DNA of 64,000 bases from Ruminiclostridium cellobioparum subsp. termitidis CT1112 (GCF_000350485.1 NZ_AORV01000066.1:1-64000), one strand, 5' to 3'. Positions 27,264 through 37,153 are shown, counted from the stretch's first letter. Translations and numbers: made by a program. Notes: generated by a model from the letters alone, not told the origin.

Positions 27264-27296
27264 AAAACAGCTTCGTTATTCGGGGCTGTTTTTATC
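27264..27296 (+). terminator. Intrinsic terminator of ABC exporter operon
   Basis: A hairpin AAACAGC...GCTGTTT is followed by TTTATC, 17 nt after the permease stop. Confidence 0.65.
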
Positions 27297-27328
27297 TTAC
27301 AGGAGTCTAAATTCAAGCTTAGATATAG

Positions 27329-27976
27329 TTGTATTTAAGCGCGGCTATTTTGCCTATTCCGTTGGAATCTGCATGCATCAAAGCGGGAGTTCTGCCCGCT
27401 TGTTATGAAAACTCGGTAATCGAAGTGGAAATTCAGGGACAGACGGCTTTAAGCTGCTTTTCACTGAATGATAACGGTACAGTCACCTGTCCTATGGGGA
27501 ATATATTGACAAAGAAAAAGGTTAGAGGGAAAAGTACCATCTATGGCAGCAAGGAAGCCTGCCGGCAATGTCCTAACCGGTGCACAGACTCAAGAAAGCC
27601 GAAAGAGGTAAGCTTTGGGCCTGAAACTAAATACGTCCCTGTTAGAATGTACGGACATATAAAGCATAAACTCAATTCAATTCCTGCTGAAATCCCCATC
27701 AATCCTTTCAATCATACTCTGGACAGAAAAGATTATGCGGCGGCAGCAAAAGTAGTCCTCAGGATAAAGAAAGATACCAGCAAGATGAAAGAGCGAATGT
27801 GCCTGTCGGAGCATCCCTTCGGGACAGTCAAGTGGTATCATGGAGCACACTATCTTCTATGTAAGGGAAAAGAAAAAGCCACAGCCGAGATTGGCCTTAG
27901 TTTTCTTGCCTACAATATTAAAAGGGCAATAAATATCATAGGAACAAAGAAATTAATAGAAGCAATGCAGGGATAA
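27329..27976 (+). pseudogene. IS1182-type transposase, C-terminal remnant
   Basis: The frame encodes about 215 residues matching the C-terminal half of IS1182/DDE_Tnp_1_6 transposases. It has a cysteine cluster (CPMGN, then ACRQCPNRCTDS), the Y-x2-R stretch, and the conserved E of RMCLSEHPFGTVKWYHGAHYLL, followed by AYNIKRAINI. The N-terminal part with the other catalytic residues is missing, there is no proper start codon or ribosome site, and I see no terminal inverted repeats. It is a decayed insertion at the right end of the GC-rich accessory stretch. Confidence 0.8.
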
Positions 27977-28000
27977 AAAAGAGGAAACTCTTTTTTATTG
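27977..28000 (+). terminator. Short hairpin after transposase remnant
   Basis: AAAAAAGAG-GAAA-CTCTTTTTT directly after the stop makes a small hairpin with a T-run. Confidence 0.5.
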
Positions 28001-28054
28001 AAAAATTATAATGAAAAAAGCCCGCAAACGCACTAAAATTTTATGTATAAAACG

Positions 28055-28084
28055 CTGAAAAGCCTGATAATTCAGGCTTTTCAG
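28055..28084 (-). terminator. Terminator of the tRNA-Ala gene
   Basis: A perfect 13-bp inverted repeat (CTGAAAAGCCTGA, 4-nt loop) lies 8 nt beyond the 3' end of the tRNA and is followed on the minus strand by GCGTTTTATA. Confidence 0.7.
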
Positions 28085-28092
28085 ACAAATTG

Positions 28093-28168
28093 TGGTGGAG
28101 ATGAGGGGGATCGAACCCCTTACCTCTTGACTGCCAGTCAAGCGCTCTCCCAGGTGAGCTACACCCCC
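28093..28168 (-). tRNA. tRNA-Ala (anticodon GGC)
   Basis: The 76-nt minus-strand sequence folds as a full cloverleaf. The acceptor GGGGGTG pairs with CATCTCC, the D arm holds GCTC-GAGC, and the anticodon arm is CTTGA-CTGGCAG-TCAAG. The T arm AGGGGTTCGATCCCCT has the invariant TTCGA. CCA is encoded. The anticodon GGC reads Ala codons GCC/GCU. Confidence 0.95.
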
Positions 28169-28382
28169 ATATATTAGAAAACCCCTTATTCATGCGGTTT
28201 CCGGTTTTTACAATTTCCAAATTTCTTTTTTCTGCGGAATTGCACATGGGATAGCTTTCGCTCCCAACTGCGCTAATGCCCCAAGCGTTTTTACTTTTAA
28301 TATAGTACCATGATTCAGACTCTCATGCAATATGTTTATTCAATAAATAAAATAATTTTAATCAAATTTCGCTTTTGCCGGC
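28169..28382. other. Gap with tRNA-like 5' fragment
   Basis: On the minus strand 28259-28283 reads GGGGCATTAGCGCAGTTGGGAGCG, a typical acceptor-plus-D-arm tRNA start. No anticodon or T arm follows in a foldable arrangement. The rest is A/T-rich without a gene. Confidence 0.45.
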
Positions 28383-28934
28383 TTACAGTTCCACATATGA
28401 AGGTGAATGTCCGGTATACGCCAGAAACTTCGTAAGCAGATCGTTTGTTTTGATTTTAAGGCTGCTGGTATTGACACATGGATGGCAGCCAAAATATTCC
28501 GATTTCAGAATATCCCTGTCTATCAGCAAACCTACCTTCTTTTCCCCGTCGTTCATAAGGCCTAATATGCTGACAGACCCGGGTGTTATGTTCAAATACC
28601 TTTCCATATGCTCCGCATGGGCAAAAGAAAGCCTTGTCGAGCCTATCTGCCTTGAAACAGCTTTAGTATCAAACTTCTTATCCCCCGGCATTACCAGCAG
28701 ATAAAATCGGGTCTGGGCAGAATTGCATAGAAACAGGTTTTTGCAGATTTCTATTTCCAGCAGCCTCTCAACCTCGTGGCAGTCATCTATGGAATTGGTC
28801 TCCTTGTGATCCAGCCGGAAGTATTCGATTCCCAGCTTTTCAAGGAGATCATATGTGCCTGTCTCCTTTTGAAGCCTGCCGGTGCAATCGGGTTTACCCG
28901 TATATATGGTTGTATCTGTTACTATATTTGACAT
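28383..28934 (-). CDS. ProX/YbaK-type aminoacyl-tRNA deacylase
   Basis: The 183-residue protein matches free-standing editing domains that hydrolyse mischarged Ala-tRNA(Pro). It has the family's YFRLDHKET, CHEVERLLEIEICKNLFLC, FYLLVMPGDKKFD and PGSVSILGLMND segments. It has no synthetase domains and should act in the cytosol. It is the last gene of the housekeeping run, 35 nt after the thiamine pyrophosphokinase gene. The start at 28934 has AAGGAAAG upstream. Confidence 0.85.
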   Translation of the reverse strand: MSNIVTDTTIYTGKPDCTGRLQKETGTYDLLEKLGIEYFRLDHKETNSIDDCHEVERLLEIEICKNLFLCNSAQTRFYLLVMPGDKKFDTKAVSRQIGSTRLSFAHAEHMERYLNITPGSVSILGLMNDGEKKVGLLIDRDILKSEYFGCHPCVNTSSLKIKTNDLLTKFLAYTGHSPSYVEL

Positions 28935-28969
28935 TTCAATTGCTTTCCTTAATCACATTTACATCTTTT

Positions 28970-29608
28970 TCAGTCCCGGGATAAGCAGACCAGCAGCGTA
29001 CCGCTGCCAATGGTCACACCGGCAATATCCTCATAAAACTCATTGCTGACCCCCCAGGAGGTTCCCAGATGCATGGTGGCATTGTTCAAGGGGTATTTCA
29101 GGCCTTTTGTTGTTACCCCTGTCACCTCTTCGGTAACAGGAATGAGTGACAGCTTGTATCCCTCCACCCTCGGCATCGAAAAGGTTTTGTCAAACATATA
29201 TACCCGGTTGTGTTCATCTGCTATACAGGCCTTAACCTTTTGGTCCAGCAGTTTTTTTAACAGAAAAATATTTGCCATGGAGTGATCAACCCTGCTCCCC
29301 ATAGCTCCAATGAATATTATCTCGTCGGCCCCTTTTTCCACTGCCCTTTCAATTGCCAGCTCCGAATCGGTCATATCCTTTTCAACAGGAAACTGCTCGG
29401 CTTTTATGCCCCGGGTCTGAAAGTATTCAATATCTTCTTTATTTGCAGAATCAAAGTCTCCCAGAAGAACATCCGGTATTATGCCCAGCTTCCGCAGGTG
29501 CCCCGCACCTCCGTCTACAGAAATGATATAGCCGGCATTTTCAAAAAAAGGTCTTATAACATTATAGTCCTTGACAGAACCATTGCATACAATAACAGCT
29601 TTCATCAT
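28970..29608 (-). CDS. thiN: Thiamine diphosphokinase
   Basis: The 212-residue enzyme transfers pyrophosphate from ATP to thiamine, making the cofactor TPP. Its N-terminal catalytic half shows ISVDGGAGHLRKLGIIPDVLLGDFDS, VEKDMTDSELA and FIGAMGSRVDHSMAN, all hallmarks of the family, and a C-terminal beta domain binds thiamine. It usually follows rpe and rsgA in Clostridia and Bacilli, as here. An ATG at 29605 is an equal alternative start. Confidence 0.92.
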   Translation of the reverse strand: MMKAVIVCNGSVKDYNVIRPFFENAGYIISVDGGAGHLRKLGIIPDVLLGDFDSANKEDIEYFQTRGIKAEQFPVEKDMTDSELAIERAVEKGADEIIFIGAMGSRVDHSMANIFLLKKLLDQKVKACIADEHNRVYMFDKTFSMPRVEGYKLSLIPVTEEVTGVTTKGLKYPLNNATMHLGTSWGVSNEFYEDIAGVTIGSGTLLVCLSRD

Positions 29609-29661
29609 TCACCAATTAATTTTTATTTTACATAATATATATCCTGAATACAGCAGTAGCA

Positions 29662-30330
29662 CTAAACAAGATTTCTGTTAAAGGCATTCAGCCTTAACTG
29701 TTTGATGGCCTCTCCCACATCCGGCTTTCCGTACACGGCCGAACCTGCCACTATAACATTGGCCCCTGCCCTTGTTACCAGCCCGATAGTACTTGTGTCT
29801 ATACCGCCATCTACTTCAATATCAATATTTACAGTGCTTCTAAGCACCAAATTTTTCAATTCTTCAATTTTTCTTGTTGCTGTCTTTATATAGGACTGTC
29901 CTCCAAAGCCGGGATTAACCGTCATTAAAAGGACCATGTCCAGTTCCGGCAATATATAATCCAGCGCCGACAGGGAAGTTGCAGGATTTAATGCAACCCC
30001 GGCCTTTTTTCCGAAGCTTTTGATCAGCTGGATGGTTCTATTGAGGTGCAGGCTGGCTTCGGCATGTACCGTAATGATGTCAGCTCCTGCTTCTGCAAAT
30101 TTCTCTATGTATTTGTCGGGATCTGATATCATTAAATGCACATCAAAGGGCTTGTCTGTAGTTTTCCTCAAGTGCTTGACTACATCAGGTCCTATAGTTA
30201 TATTTGGAACAAAATGTCCATCCATTACATCAATATGAATTAAATCAGCACCGTTAATATCAGCTTTTTGTATTTCCTCACCAAGGCGGGAAAAATCCGC
30301 TGCTAAAATCGAAGGGGCAATCTTTATCAC
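29662..30330 (-). CDS. rpe: Ribulose-phosphate 3-epimerase
   Basis: The 222-residue TIM-barrel enzyme interconverts ribulose-5-P and xylulose-5-P in the pentose phosphate pathway. Signature segments include IAPSILAADFSRLGEE, HIDVMDGHFVPNIT (metal ligands H and D), DVHLMI, VNPGFGGQ and IEVDGGI with the second catalytic Asp. Its ATG overlaps the rsgA stop (ATGA), showing translational coupling. Confidence 0.96.
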   Translation of the reverse strand: MIKIAPSILAADFSRLGEEIQKADINGADLIHIDVMDGHFVPNITIGPDVVKHLRKTTDKPFDVHLMISDPDKYIEKFAEAGADIITVHAEASLHLNRTIQLIKSFGKKAGVALNPATSLSALDYILPELDMVLLMTVNPGFGGQSYIKTATRKIEELKNLVLRSTVNIDIEVDGGIDTSTIGLVTRAGANVIVAGSAVYGKPDVGEAIKQLRLNAFNRNLV

Positions 30331-31244
30331 TTTATCACTCTCCTGGCTTCTGTCTTTTTTGATTTGTATTGTGGTATGTCTTTTAGGGTTTTGTATAATT
30401 GTGTATATCTCTGAAACCGGTTGTTATCTATTTCACCGCGTTCAAGTGCTTCGCGTACGGGACAGTCAGGTTCTGTAATATGGCTGCAGGAAGTAAATCT
30501 GCAGGTATTTAAATATTTTCTGAATTCAGGATAATAATTCTGAAGTTCATTATACTGCACGTCGGTTATCTCATAGGAACTGAAGCCCGGAGTATCTGCA
30601 ACATAACCTCCGTATTTAAGCTCCATGATTTCGGCATGCCTTGTAGTGTGTTTTCCCCGCTCGATCTTTTGGCTCACACTGCCTGTTTCCATTACCCAGG
30701 ATTCCATAATATGATTGAGAATTGTTGACTTTCCAACACCCGACTGACCGGCAAATACACTCATATGGTCCTTCAATTCTTCTTTTAGCTGCCTGTAGCC
30801 TATATTCCTTACCGAGCTTATTTCAATACAATTATAGCCTGCCAGGGAATATGCATCCTTGATAAGCTTTGCATTTCCATCATCAATATCGATCTTGTTT
30901 ATACAAATAAGGATATTTAAGTCTTTCATTTCAGCTGTTATAAGCAACTTGTCCAACAGCATAAAATCAGGGCTTGGTGCCTTAACCGCCACAACTATAA
31001 CCAATTGGTCAACATTGGCTACAGCAGGACGCACTAATTCCGACGAACGTTTTTGAATTTCATCAATATTGCCTAATTTCTCCTGGTTATCAAGCACACT
31101 GAAGCCCACCCGGTCACCGGGGAGCGGTATTATGGAATCCTTCCTGAATACCCCTCTTGGCTTGCATTCATAAACGTCCCCGTTAATGTCGTCCTTTACG
31201 TAGTAAAAACCACCAATTCCTTTTAGAATCACTCCTGCTGGCAA
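30327..31244 (-). CDS. rsgA: Ribosome small-subunit biogenesis GTPase RsgA
   Basis: The 305-residue protein checks 30S maturation. It has an N-terminal OB domain (GGFYYVKDD), the circularly permuted GTPase motifs (NKID as G4, GQSGVGKST as G1, DTPGF as G3) and the C-terminal zinc motif Cys-x4-Cys-x-His-x5-Cys (CRFTSCSHITEPDC). The TTG start at 31244 has AGGAGG 7 nt upstream. It follows prkC by 30 nt, the usual order. Confidence 0.96.
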   Translation of the reverse strand: MPAGVILKGIGGFYYVKDDINGDVYECKPRGVFRKDSIIPLPGDRVGFSVLDNQEKLGNIDEIQKRSSELVRPAVANVDQLVIVVAVKAPSPDFMLLDKLLITAEMKDLNILICINKIDIDDGNAKLIKDAYSLAGYNCIEISSVRNIGYRQLKEELKDHMSVFAGQSGVGKSTILNHIMESWVMETGSVSQKIERGKHTTRHAEIMELKYGGYVADTPGFSSYEITDVQYNELQNYYPEFRKYLNTCRFTSCSHITEPDCPVREALERGEIDNNRFQRYTQLYKTLKDIPQYKSKKTEARRVIK

Positions 31245-31274
31245 TAAGTTACCTCCTGTTTTCCCGTATCCCTG

Positions 31275-33083
31275 TTAGTTAGTTACATTGGTTCCATTGT
31301 TATTTTGATTGTTTGTCTGAACATCAGACTGTGTGGAATCGGCCGGATCTTTTGTCTCGGTTCCATCCCCCGACGTGTCTGTCGGAAGAGTCGGCTCCTG
31401 GGATGTATCTGTAGCCGGAGCCTGTTCCACGGTCAGCCAGATAGTGACCGATTCGCCCTCTTCAACCTCGGTATAGGCTTCAGGTAATTGTTTGTTAACT
31501 ATACCCTTTCCGCCGGCTGGAATTATATTTCCAAGCTGCAGTTTATTATCGGCCAGTGCCTTTTGTGCTTCAAGTTCAGTTTTTCCAACAAGATTCGGCA
31601 CCTTTATCCTCTGGGTTTTTGCACCCTTGCTCACATATATGGTGACTTCGGTACCTTCCTCGACTTCTTCACCAGCTGCAGGCTCTGTTCTTATTACATA
31701 ATCGGCTGCAACATCCTCGTTGAATTCCCTTTCAATCTTGTATTTGAGGTTATTTGCCTCTATTTCGCTCTGTGCTTCTCTATATTCCCGGTCTTTTACC
31801 TCGGGGACCTTGGACATTTTGGGACCGCTGCTTACAGTCAGCTCCAGGGAAGTATAATTTCCGCTTTTATAATCCGTTCCGGGGGGAATGCTTTGATCTA
31901 TGATAATACCTTTTGCAACAGTCTCACTTACTTTCATAGTCGGGGTTATCTTAAAGCCCTTTTCCTCAAGTTCGATTTTAACTGCTTCGTATTCTCTTCC
32001 TACATAGTTATCCATCTTGTATGTGGGTTGAATTGTTTTACTGAATAAACTGATTACCATGAAAATAGCCAGAGCAATCACAAGTATGCTTGTAATACCA
32101 GCAATCCAGTATGCAACATAATTTTTCTTTTTTTCTTTTTTAGCGTCGTTATTTTTATTATATTCATTATTTCTGGATTCGTTTGCATTTCTGGGTGAAT
32201 TAACAGGTTTCATACGGATGGTGGACTGGCCGTTAAAATTCTCCACGCCCACAAAGCCGCCCTGGGGCTGTACCAGGACTCTATTCAGGTCGTTGATCAT
32301 TGAAGTTGCCGATTGGTATCTGAGATTTTGTTCCTTTTGAATTGCTTTCATGATTATTTCATTCACACCGTAGGGCAGGCTGGGTACATGTTTGTGCGGC
32401 TCCACAGGCACTTCCTGGATATGCTTCAGTGCCACTGAAACCGGAGTATCACCGTCAAAGGGAACCTTCCCTGTTACCATTTCATACAACGCTATTCCAA
32501 GTGAATACAGGTCGGACTTTTCATCAATAAAGCCGCCCCTGGCCTGTTCGGGAGAAAAATAATGCACCGAACCTATTGTGCTTCCAACCATGGTTATTGT
32601 TGAAGAAGTAACAGCCCTGGCTATACCGAAATCGGTAACTTTTGCTATGCCGTCTTTTGTCAGCAAAATATTATGGGGCTTGATATCCCTATGTACAATA
32701 TTATTTTTATGCGCATGTTCAATGGCAGAGCAGATCTGAATGGTTATTTTCACCGCATCCTGCCAATTAATAGCCCCATGCTTGTTGATGAATTCCTTCA
32801 AAGTCATCCCGTCGACATATTCCATAACTATATAGTGAATATCATCCTGGTGTCCTACGTCGTAAATGGAAACAACATTCGGATGTGACAGGCTCGCTAC
32901 CGCCTGGGCCTCCACCTTGAAGCGCTTGACAAATTCTTCATCATTAGTGAATTCAGAACGTAATATTTTAATAGCGACAAATCTGTTCAGCAGATTACAC
33001 TTTGCCTTATATACGACTGCCATTCCGCCGCCGCCGATTTTTTCCAGTAACAGGTATCTATTTCCTAATACTTGACCTTCCAT
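31275..33083 (-). CDS. prkC: Ser/Thr protein kinase with PASTA domains, PrkC/Stk1 type
   Basis: The 602-residue receptor kinase has a cytosolic Hanks-type domain (IGGGGMAVVYKA, VAIKIL with K39, HRDIKPHN with D133, DFG at 151-153). A basic juxtamembrane linker and one membrane helix (about 323-348) follow. Three extracellular PASTA repeats lie at about 360-570, and the tail is Thr/Asp/Asn-rich. It senses muropeptides or lipid II and phosphorylates growth and cell-wall proteins. The adjacent phosphatase gene reverses its action. Confidence 0.95.
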   Translation of the reverse strand: MEGQVLGNRYLLLEKIGGGGMAVVYKAKCNLLNRFVAIKILRSEFTNDEEFVKRFKVEAQAVASLSHPNVVSIYDVGHQDDIHYIVMEYVDGMTLKEFINKHGAINWQDAVKITIQICSAIEHAHKNNIVHRDIKPHNILLTKDGIAKVTDFGIARAVTSSTITMVGSTIGSVHYFSPEQARGGFIDEKSDLYSLGIALYEMVTGKVPFDGDTPVSVALKHIQEVPVEPHKHVPSLPYGVNEIIMKAIQKEQNLRYQSATSMINDLNRVLVQPQGGFVGVENFNGQSTIRMKPVNSPRNANESRNNEYNKNNDAKKEKKKNYVAYWIAGITSILVIALAIFMVISLFSKTIQPTYKMDNYVGREYEAVKIELEEKGFKITPTMKVSETVAKGIIIDQSIPPGTDYKSGNYTSLELTVSSGPKMSKVPEVKDREYREAQSEIEANNLKYKIEREFNEDVAADYVIRTEPAAGEEVEEGTEVTIYVSKGAKTQRIKVPNLVGKTELEAQKALADNKLQLGNIIPAGGKGIVNKQLPEAYTEVEEGESVTIWLTVEQAPATDTSQEPTLPTDTSGDGTETKDPADSTQSDVQTNNQNNNGTNVTN

Positions 33084-33096
33084 ATTTCACCTCTAC

Positions 33097-33822
33097 TTAT
33101 ATTTTACCAACTATTACGGTTGTATTGTCTTCCCCACCGTTATTATTTGCTTTTTGAATTAAAGTATCACAAGCATCCTGTGGTTCTTCATTATTTTTTA
33201 TTATATCCAGTATTTCTTCCTCTGTAAGCATATTTGTCAGACCATCGGTGCAAAGGAGAATTATATCATTATCTTTTAAATCTATTTCGTATGTATCAAC
33301 CTGCAAACCAAGTTCATAGCCTACAGCACGTGTTATAAGGTTTCTCTTTGGATGATTCACCGCTTCATCCCTGGTGATGGAACCATTTTTGACAAGCTCT
33401 TCAATAAAGGAATGATCCCAGGTCACCTTTTCAATGGAGTCTTCTCTGATAATATATACACGGCTGTCACCAACATGACCGATATAAAGCTTTCTGTTTT
33501 TCAGCACGGTAATTATAAGCGTCGTGCCCATACCCTGGGTAGCTTCATCCAAAAGTGAAAAATTATAGATCTCATCATTTACTTTTACAATAATATCCCT
33601 TAGCATTTCGGAAATATTTTTTTTCTCCCAGTCTGCCTTAAGCAATAAATTGCATACTGAATCCACAGCCTGTTTGCTGGCTACCTCCCCGCATTTATGC
33701 CCTCCCATTCCGTCTGCAATAACGAAACAGGCCGGTATTCCCGGATATCCAACCAGAACATTGCAATTGTCCTCATTCAGTTGTCTCTTTAGCCCTCTGT
33801 CTGTTCTAATGCCATACTTCAA
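33097..33822 (-). CDS. stp: PP2C-type Ser/Thr phosphatase Stp/PrpC
   Basis: The 241-residue enzyme has PP2C metal-binding motifs: RGLKRQLNEDN, FVIADGMGGH, GTTLIITV, HVGDSRVY and LLCTDGLTNML, ending in GGEDNTTVIV. It dephosphorylates PrkC and its targets. The start is a TTG at 33822 (MKYGIRTDRG), supported by AGGAG 8 nt upstream. The longer frame to 33849 begins with another TTG and lacks a site. It sits between rlmN and prkC as in other Firmicutes. Confidence 0.95.
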   Translation of the reverse strand: MKYGIRTDRGLKRQLNEDNCNVLVGYPGIPACFVIADGMGGHKCGEVASKQAVDSVCNLLLKADWEKKNISEMLRDIIVKVNDEIYNFSLLDEATQGMGTTLIITVLKNRKLYIGHVGDSRVYIIREDSIEKVTWDHSFIEELVKNGSITRDEAVNHPKRNLITRAVGYELGLQVDTYEIDLKDNDIILLCTDGLTNMLTEEEILDIIKNNEEPQDACDTLIQKANNNGGEDNTTVIVGKI

Positions 33823-33861
33823 AAAAATCACTCCTGAACCAAACACCAAAATACCAAAAGC

Positions 33862-34896
33862 CTAATCTGCATTACTGTCTAGTCTGTTCTTTCTCAGCTG
33901 ACCGCAGGCAGCATTGATATCGCTGCCCAGCTCTCTCCTAACAGTAGTTTCAATTCCTCTTGATTCCATAATGTTTTTAAATTTATCTATCTGAACCCGT
34001 GAGCTTTTTTTATAACCGTTTCCCTGAACGGTATTTACAGGAATCAAATTTACATGACACAGCATTCCCTTTAGTAAACCTGCAAGTTCTCTTGCATCCT
34101 GCTCCGAGTCGTTTTCTCCCGAAATCATTGCATATTCAAATGTTATCCTTCTTTTAGTGCTCTCAGTATATATCTTACATGCTGAGAGCAATTTGTCAAT
34201 AGAATAGGCCTTGTTCACAGGCATCATAGCCGACCGCTTGTCATCCCTTGCACTGTGAAGTGAAACAGACAGGGTAACCGGCAAATTTTCCGCGGCCAGC
34301 TGAAGTATCCGCGGCACTATCCCGCAGGTGGACAGAGAAATATTTCTCAGGCCGACCATCAAACCGTCGGGATGATTTACAATTCTTAAAAATCTGACCA
34401 CATTATCATAATTGTCCAGCGGCTCTCCAATACCCATTAATACTATATGCCCTATTCTTTTTCCCGAGTCCTCCTGCATTGTCATAACCTGATCCAGCAT
34501 TTCCCCCGGGGTCAGATTTCTTGAAAAATTCGCCCCTGTTGAGGCACAGAAGGTACAGCCCATTCTGCAGCCCGCCTGTGAGGATATGCAGGCCGTAAAA
34601 CCATGCTTGTATTCCATAAGCACACTTTCAATTATATTCCCGTCCTCCAGTTCAAACAAGTATTTTGCAGTAGAATCTATTTTTGATTGGAGCTTGTTTA
34701 CCTGCCTGAGCCTGCTTATTTCAGCAACCTGGCCTAATTCCTGCCTCAGCTGCTTTGAAAGGTTTGTCATATCATCCACGGATTTTATCCCGCTGTTAAC
34801 CCATTTAAATATCTGTTTGGCTCTGAATTTCTGCTGACCCATTTCTGAAAGAAGCTGTTCCAGTTCCTCCAGAGTCATGTCCATTAAATTTCTCAT
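33862..34896 (-). CDS. rlmN: Dual-specificity RNA methyltransferase RlmN
   Basis: The 344-residue radical-SAM enzyme methylates C2 of A2503 in 23S rRNA and A37 of some tRNAs. Visible are the N-terminal RNA-binding helices, the Fe-S motif [36 protein letters not shown] and the C-terminal catalytic Cys in INAACGQL. Length is normal. It lies in the rsmB-rlmN-stp-prkC operon. Confidence 0.96.
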   Translation of the reverse strand: MRNLMDMTLEELEQLLSEMGQQKFRAKQIFKWVNSGIKSVDDMTNLSKQLRQELGQVAEISRLRQVNKLQSKIDSTAKYLFELEDGNIIESVLMEYKHGFTACISSQAGCRMGCTFCASTGANFSRNLTPGEMLDQVMTMQEDSGKRIGHIVLMGIGEPLDNYDNVVRFLRIVNHPDGLMVGLRNISLSTCGIVPRILQLAAENLPVTLSVSLHSARDDKRSAMMPVNKAYSIDKLLSACKIYTESTKRRITFEYAMISGENDSEQDARELAGLLKGMLCHVNLIPVNTVQGNGYKKSSRVQIDKFKNIMESRGIETTVRRELGSDINAACGQLRKNRLDSNAD

Positions 34897-35079
34897 ATGT
34901 TTCCCTAATACTCTCTATAATATTGATTTTTAAAGCTTCTCTTTTAAGAACAATGACATCTACTATTTTATACCATTTATTCAATAAAATGCATCTTTTT
35001 TTTACTTTCTTTTCTTTTACCAAGGCAAAACAACTCCAACTCCGGGCGCTTATAATAAATTACTCCGATTTACCGCCTG

Positions 35080-36432
35080 CTAATCACTGATTTTCATTAT
35101 CTTGCTTATAAAAAAACCATCTGTCTGATTTACATTTGGGTACAACTGTATATACCCCTCCTTTGCCGTCCCGGCCTTTAGCTTTTCGGGCAGCAAATCC
35201 TCAAAGCCCGCAAGCTTGAAGTCCTTGTTTTCCGAAAGAAAAGCCATGACATTGTCAAGATTTTCCTCGGGCTGTATGGTGCAGGTGCTGTAGACCAGAT
35301 ATCCTCCCGGCTTTACATAATTTGAGGCATTCTTGAGCACCTGCCTCTGAAGCTCTATTATTTCCTTTTGACCGGCAAGATTTCTTGAATACTTGATATC
35401 AGGTTTCTTTCTGATTATTCCCAGACCTGTACAGGGGGCATCCACCAAAACTCTGTCCGCCCTGCCCGCAAGATTTTCATCACACTTTGCAGCGTCAAAC
35501 AGTTCGGTCTCTATTGTATGTATGCCCAACCTGGCGGCATTGCTCTCCACAAGCTTCAGCTTATGGGGATGGATATCCCGTGCAAGCACGGTGCCTTTGT
35601 CATTCATAAGCTGAGCAAGGTGTGTTGCCTTGCCGCCTGGAGCACTGCACACATCGACGGCCAGCTGGCCTTCTGCCGGCCCCAGTACCACCGACGACAG
35701 CATCGAGCTTTCATCCTGAACGGTAAAATATCCATTCCGGAAGGCTTCAAGCCTGGCAATGGAGGACGGATTTTCCAGGATCACCGCGTCCTCCAGGTAA
35801 TTCCCCTCCCGCGCTTCACATCCCTCGGCCTTAAGTGCTTCCATCAAAGCCCTGCGGTTTGTTTTAAGCGTATTGACCCTCACACTGAAGCCGGGCACTT
35901 CATTATTGCTCTTCAGCAGGCTTTCGGTAAATCCGGCTCCAAACAGCTGCAGCCATCTGGAAACCAATTCCTCCGGGTGTGAATATACAATACTCAAGTA
36001 GCGGATCATATCCTTCTTTTCAGGGTATGGCATGTTGTCACTGCTTCTCGCCACATTTCTCAGGACCCCATTGACAAAGCGGCTTGAGGCCTGATGCCCG
36101 TATCGCTTGGCCAGCTCGACACTGGTATTGCAGGCCGCCGATACCGGTATCCTGTCGGTGTGGAGCAGCTGGTATATTCCCAGCCTTAATATATTTCTGA
36201 TCCAGGGTGACAGCTTCTTCAGCCTGACACTGGAAAATTTATCGATTATATAATCGATCTCTATGAGCCACTTGACCGTCCCATAGGCCAGCTCTGTTGC
36301 AAAAGCCCTGTCGATCTCCCTCATCTCCCCGGCCTCAAGATATTTATTGACCGAGATGTTTGAATATGCCGAATTCTCACTGATATCATACAAAATTTTC
36401 AGAGCAGTCTCTCTTGCCGTATCTATTGCCAT
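35080..36432 (-). CDS. rsmB: 16S rRNA (cytosine-967-C5) methyltransferase RsmB
   Basis: The 450-residue enzyme has an N-terminal NusB-like RNA-binding domain (residues 1-140) and a Rossmann methyltransferase with VDVCSAPGGKATHLAQL, the PC motif VDAPCTGLG and the catalytic Cys in YSTCTIQPEEN. It methylates C967 of 16S rRNA. The AGGAG site is 5 nt upstream. It follows the YugP-type protease gene by 23 nt. Confidence 0.96.
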   Translation of the reverse strand: MAIDTARETALKILYDISENSAYSNISVNKYLEAGEMREIDRAFATELAYGTVKWLIEIDYIIDKFSSVRLKKLSPWIRNILRLGIYQLLHTDRIPVSAACNTSVELAKRYGHQASSRFVNGVLRNVARSSDNMPYPEKKDMIRYLSIVYSHPEELVSRWLQLFGAGFTESLLKSNNEVPGFSVRVNTLKTNRRALMEALKAEGCEAREGNYLEDAVILENPSSIARLEAFRNGYFTVQDESSMLSSVVLGPAEGQLAVDVCSAPGGKATHLAQLMNDKGTVLARDIHPHKLKLVESNAARLGIHTIETELFDAAKCDENLAGRADRVLVDAPCTGLGIIRKKPDIKYSRNLAGQKEIIELQRQVLKNASNYVKPGGYLVYSTCTIQPEENLDNVMAFLSENKDFKLAGFEDLLPEKLKAGTAKEGYIQLYPNVNQTDGFFISKIMKISD

Positions 36433-36454
36433 ACTTTCTCCTGTCTTCTTTTAT

Positions 36455-37153
36455 CTAATCCCTGTTTCTGCGGTTTCCAGCCAGCAGCAGCAGTCTCAAA
36501 AAGTTTGCTATTGCCACAAGGGCTGATGCCACATATGTCAAAGCTGCGGCATTTAAGACTTTTTTTGCCGACTGCAGTTCATCCTTCATTAAAATATTAT
36601 GTCTGTCCAGGCTTTCTATGGCTCTGCTGCTGGCATTGAACTCCACCGGCAGGGTTATCAGGTAGAAAAGTATTGCAGCCGCAAACAGCAGCAAGCCTAT
36701 ATTGATCAGCACAGACCAGCTCAGTATCAATCCGAGGATAGCCAGAGTGGGGCCTGCCTGTGAGCCTATATTTGCAACAGGCACCAATGAACTTCTCAAA
36801 GCCAGAGGACCGTATTTTACACTGTGCTGTATGGCATGACCCGTTTCATGAGCCGCCACTCCCACAGCCGCCACAGATATGCTGGAATATGTCGAATCGG
36901 ACAGGCGGAGTTCCTTTTTGCGCGGGTCATAATGATCTGTGAGTTCCCCTTTTATTCTGGTAACCTGTACATCATATATGCCGTTTGACTGCAGCAGATA
37001 TCTTGCCACATCGGCCCCCGTCATATTTTTCGAGTTGCCTATTTCACGATATTTGTTAAAGGTTGTCCTTACACGGAACGAAGCTATCATTGATATTATC
37101 AGTGCCGGAACAACCAAAACCAGATAATATTGATCCATATAAAAAAATCCCAT
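36455..37153 (-). CDS. YugP-type membrane zinc metallopeptidase
   Basis: The 232-residue membrane protease (Peptidase_M48-like, PF04298 type) has an N-terminal helix, the zinc site HETGHAIQH (family HExxH), and two or three C-terminal helices (ILGLILSWSVLINIGLLLF, and a final one near LVAIANFLRLLLLAG). It is a standard member of the fmt-rsmB operon in Firmicutes, with unknown substrate. The start at 37153 (MGFFYMDQYY) has GGAGG 5 nt upstream. The apparent longer frame runs into the repeat-rich leader and is not used. Confidence 0.9.
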   Translation of the reverse strand: MGFFYMDQYYLVLVVPALIISMIASFRVRTTFNKYREIGNSKNMTGADVARYLLQSNGIYDVQVTRIKGELTDHYDPRKKELRLSDSTYSSISVAAVGVAAHETGHAIQHSVKYGPLALRSSLVPVANIGSQAGPTLAILGLILSWSVLINIGLLLFAAAILFYLITLPVEFNASSRAIESLDRHNILMKDELQSAKKVLNAAALTYVASALVAIANFLRLLLLAGNRRNRD

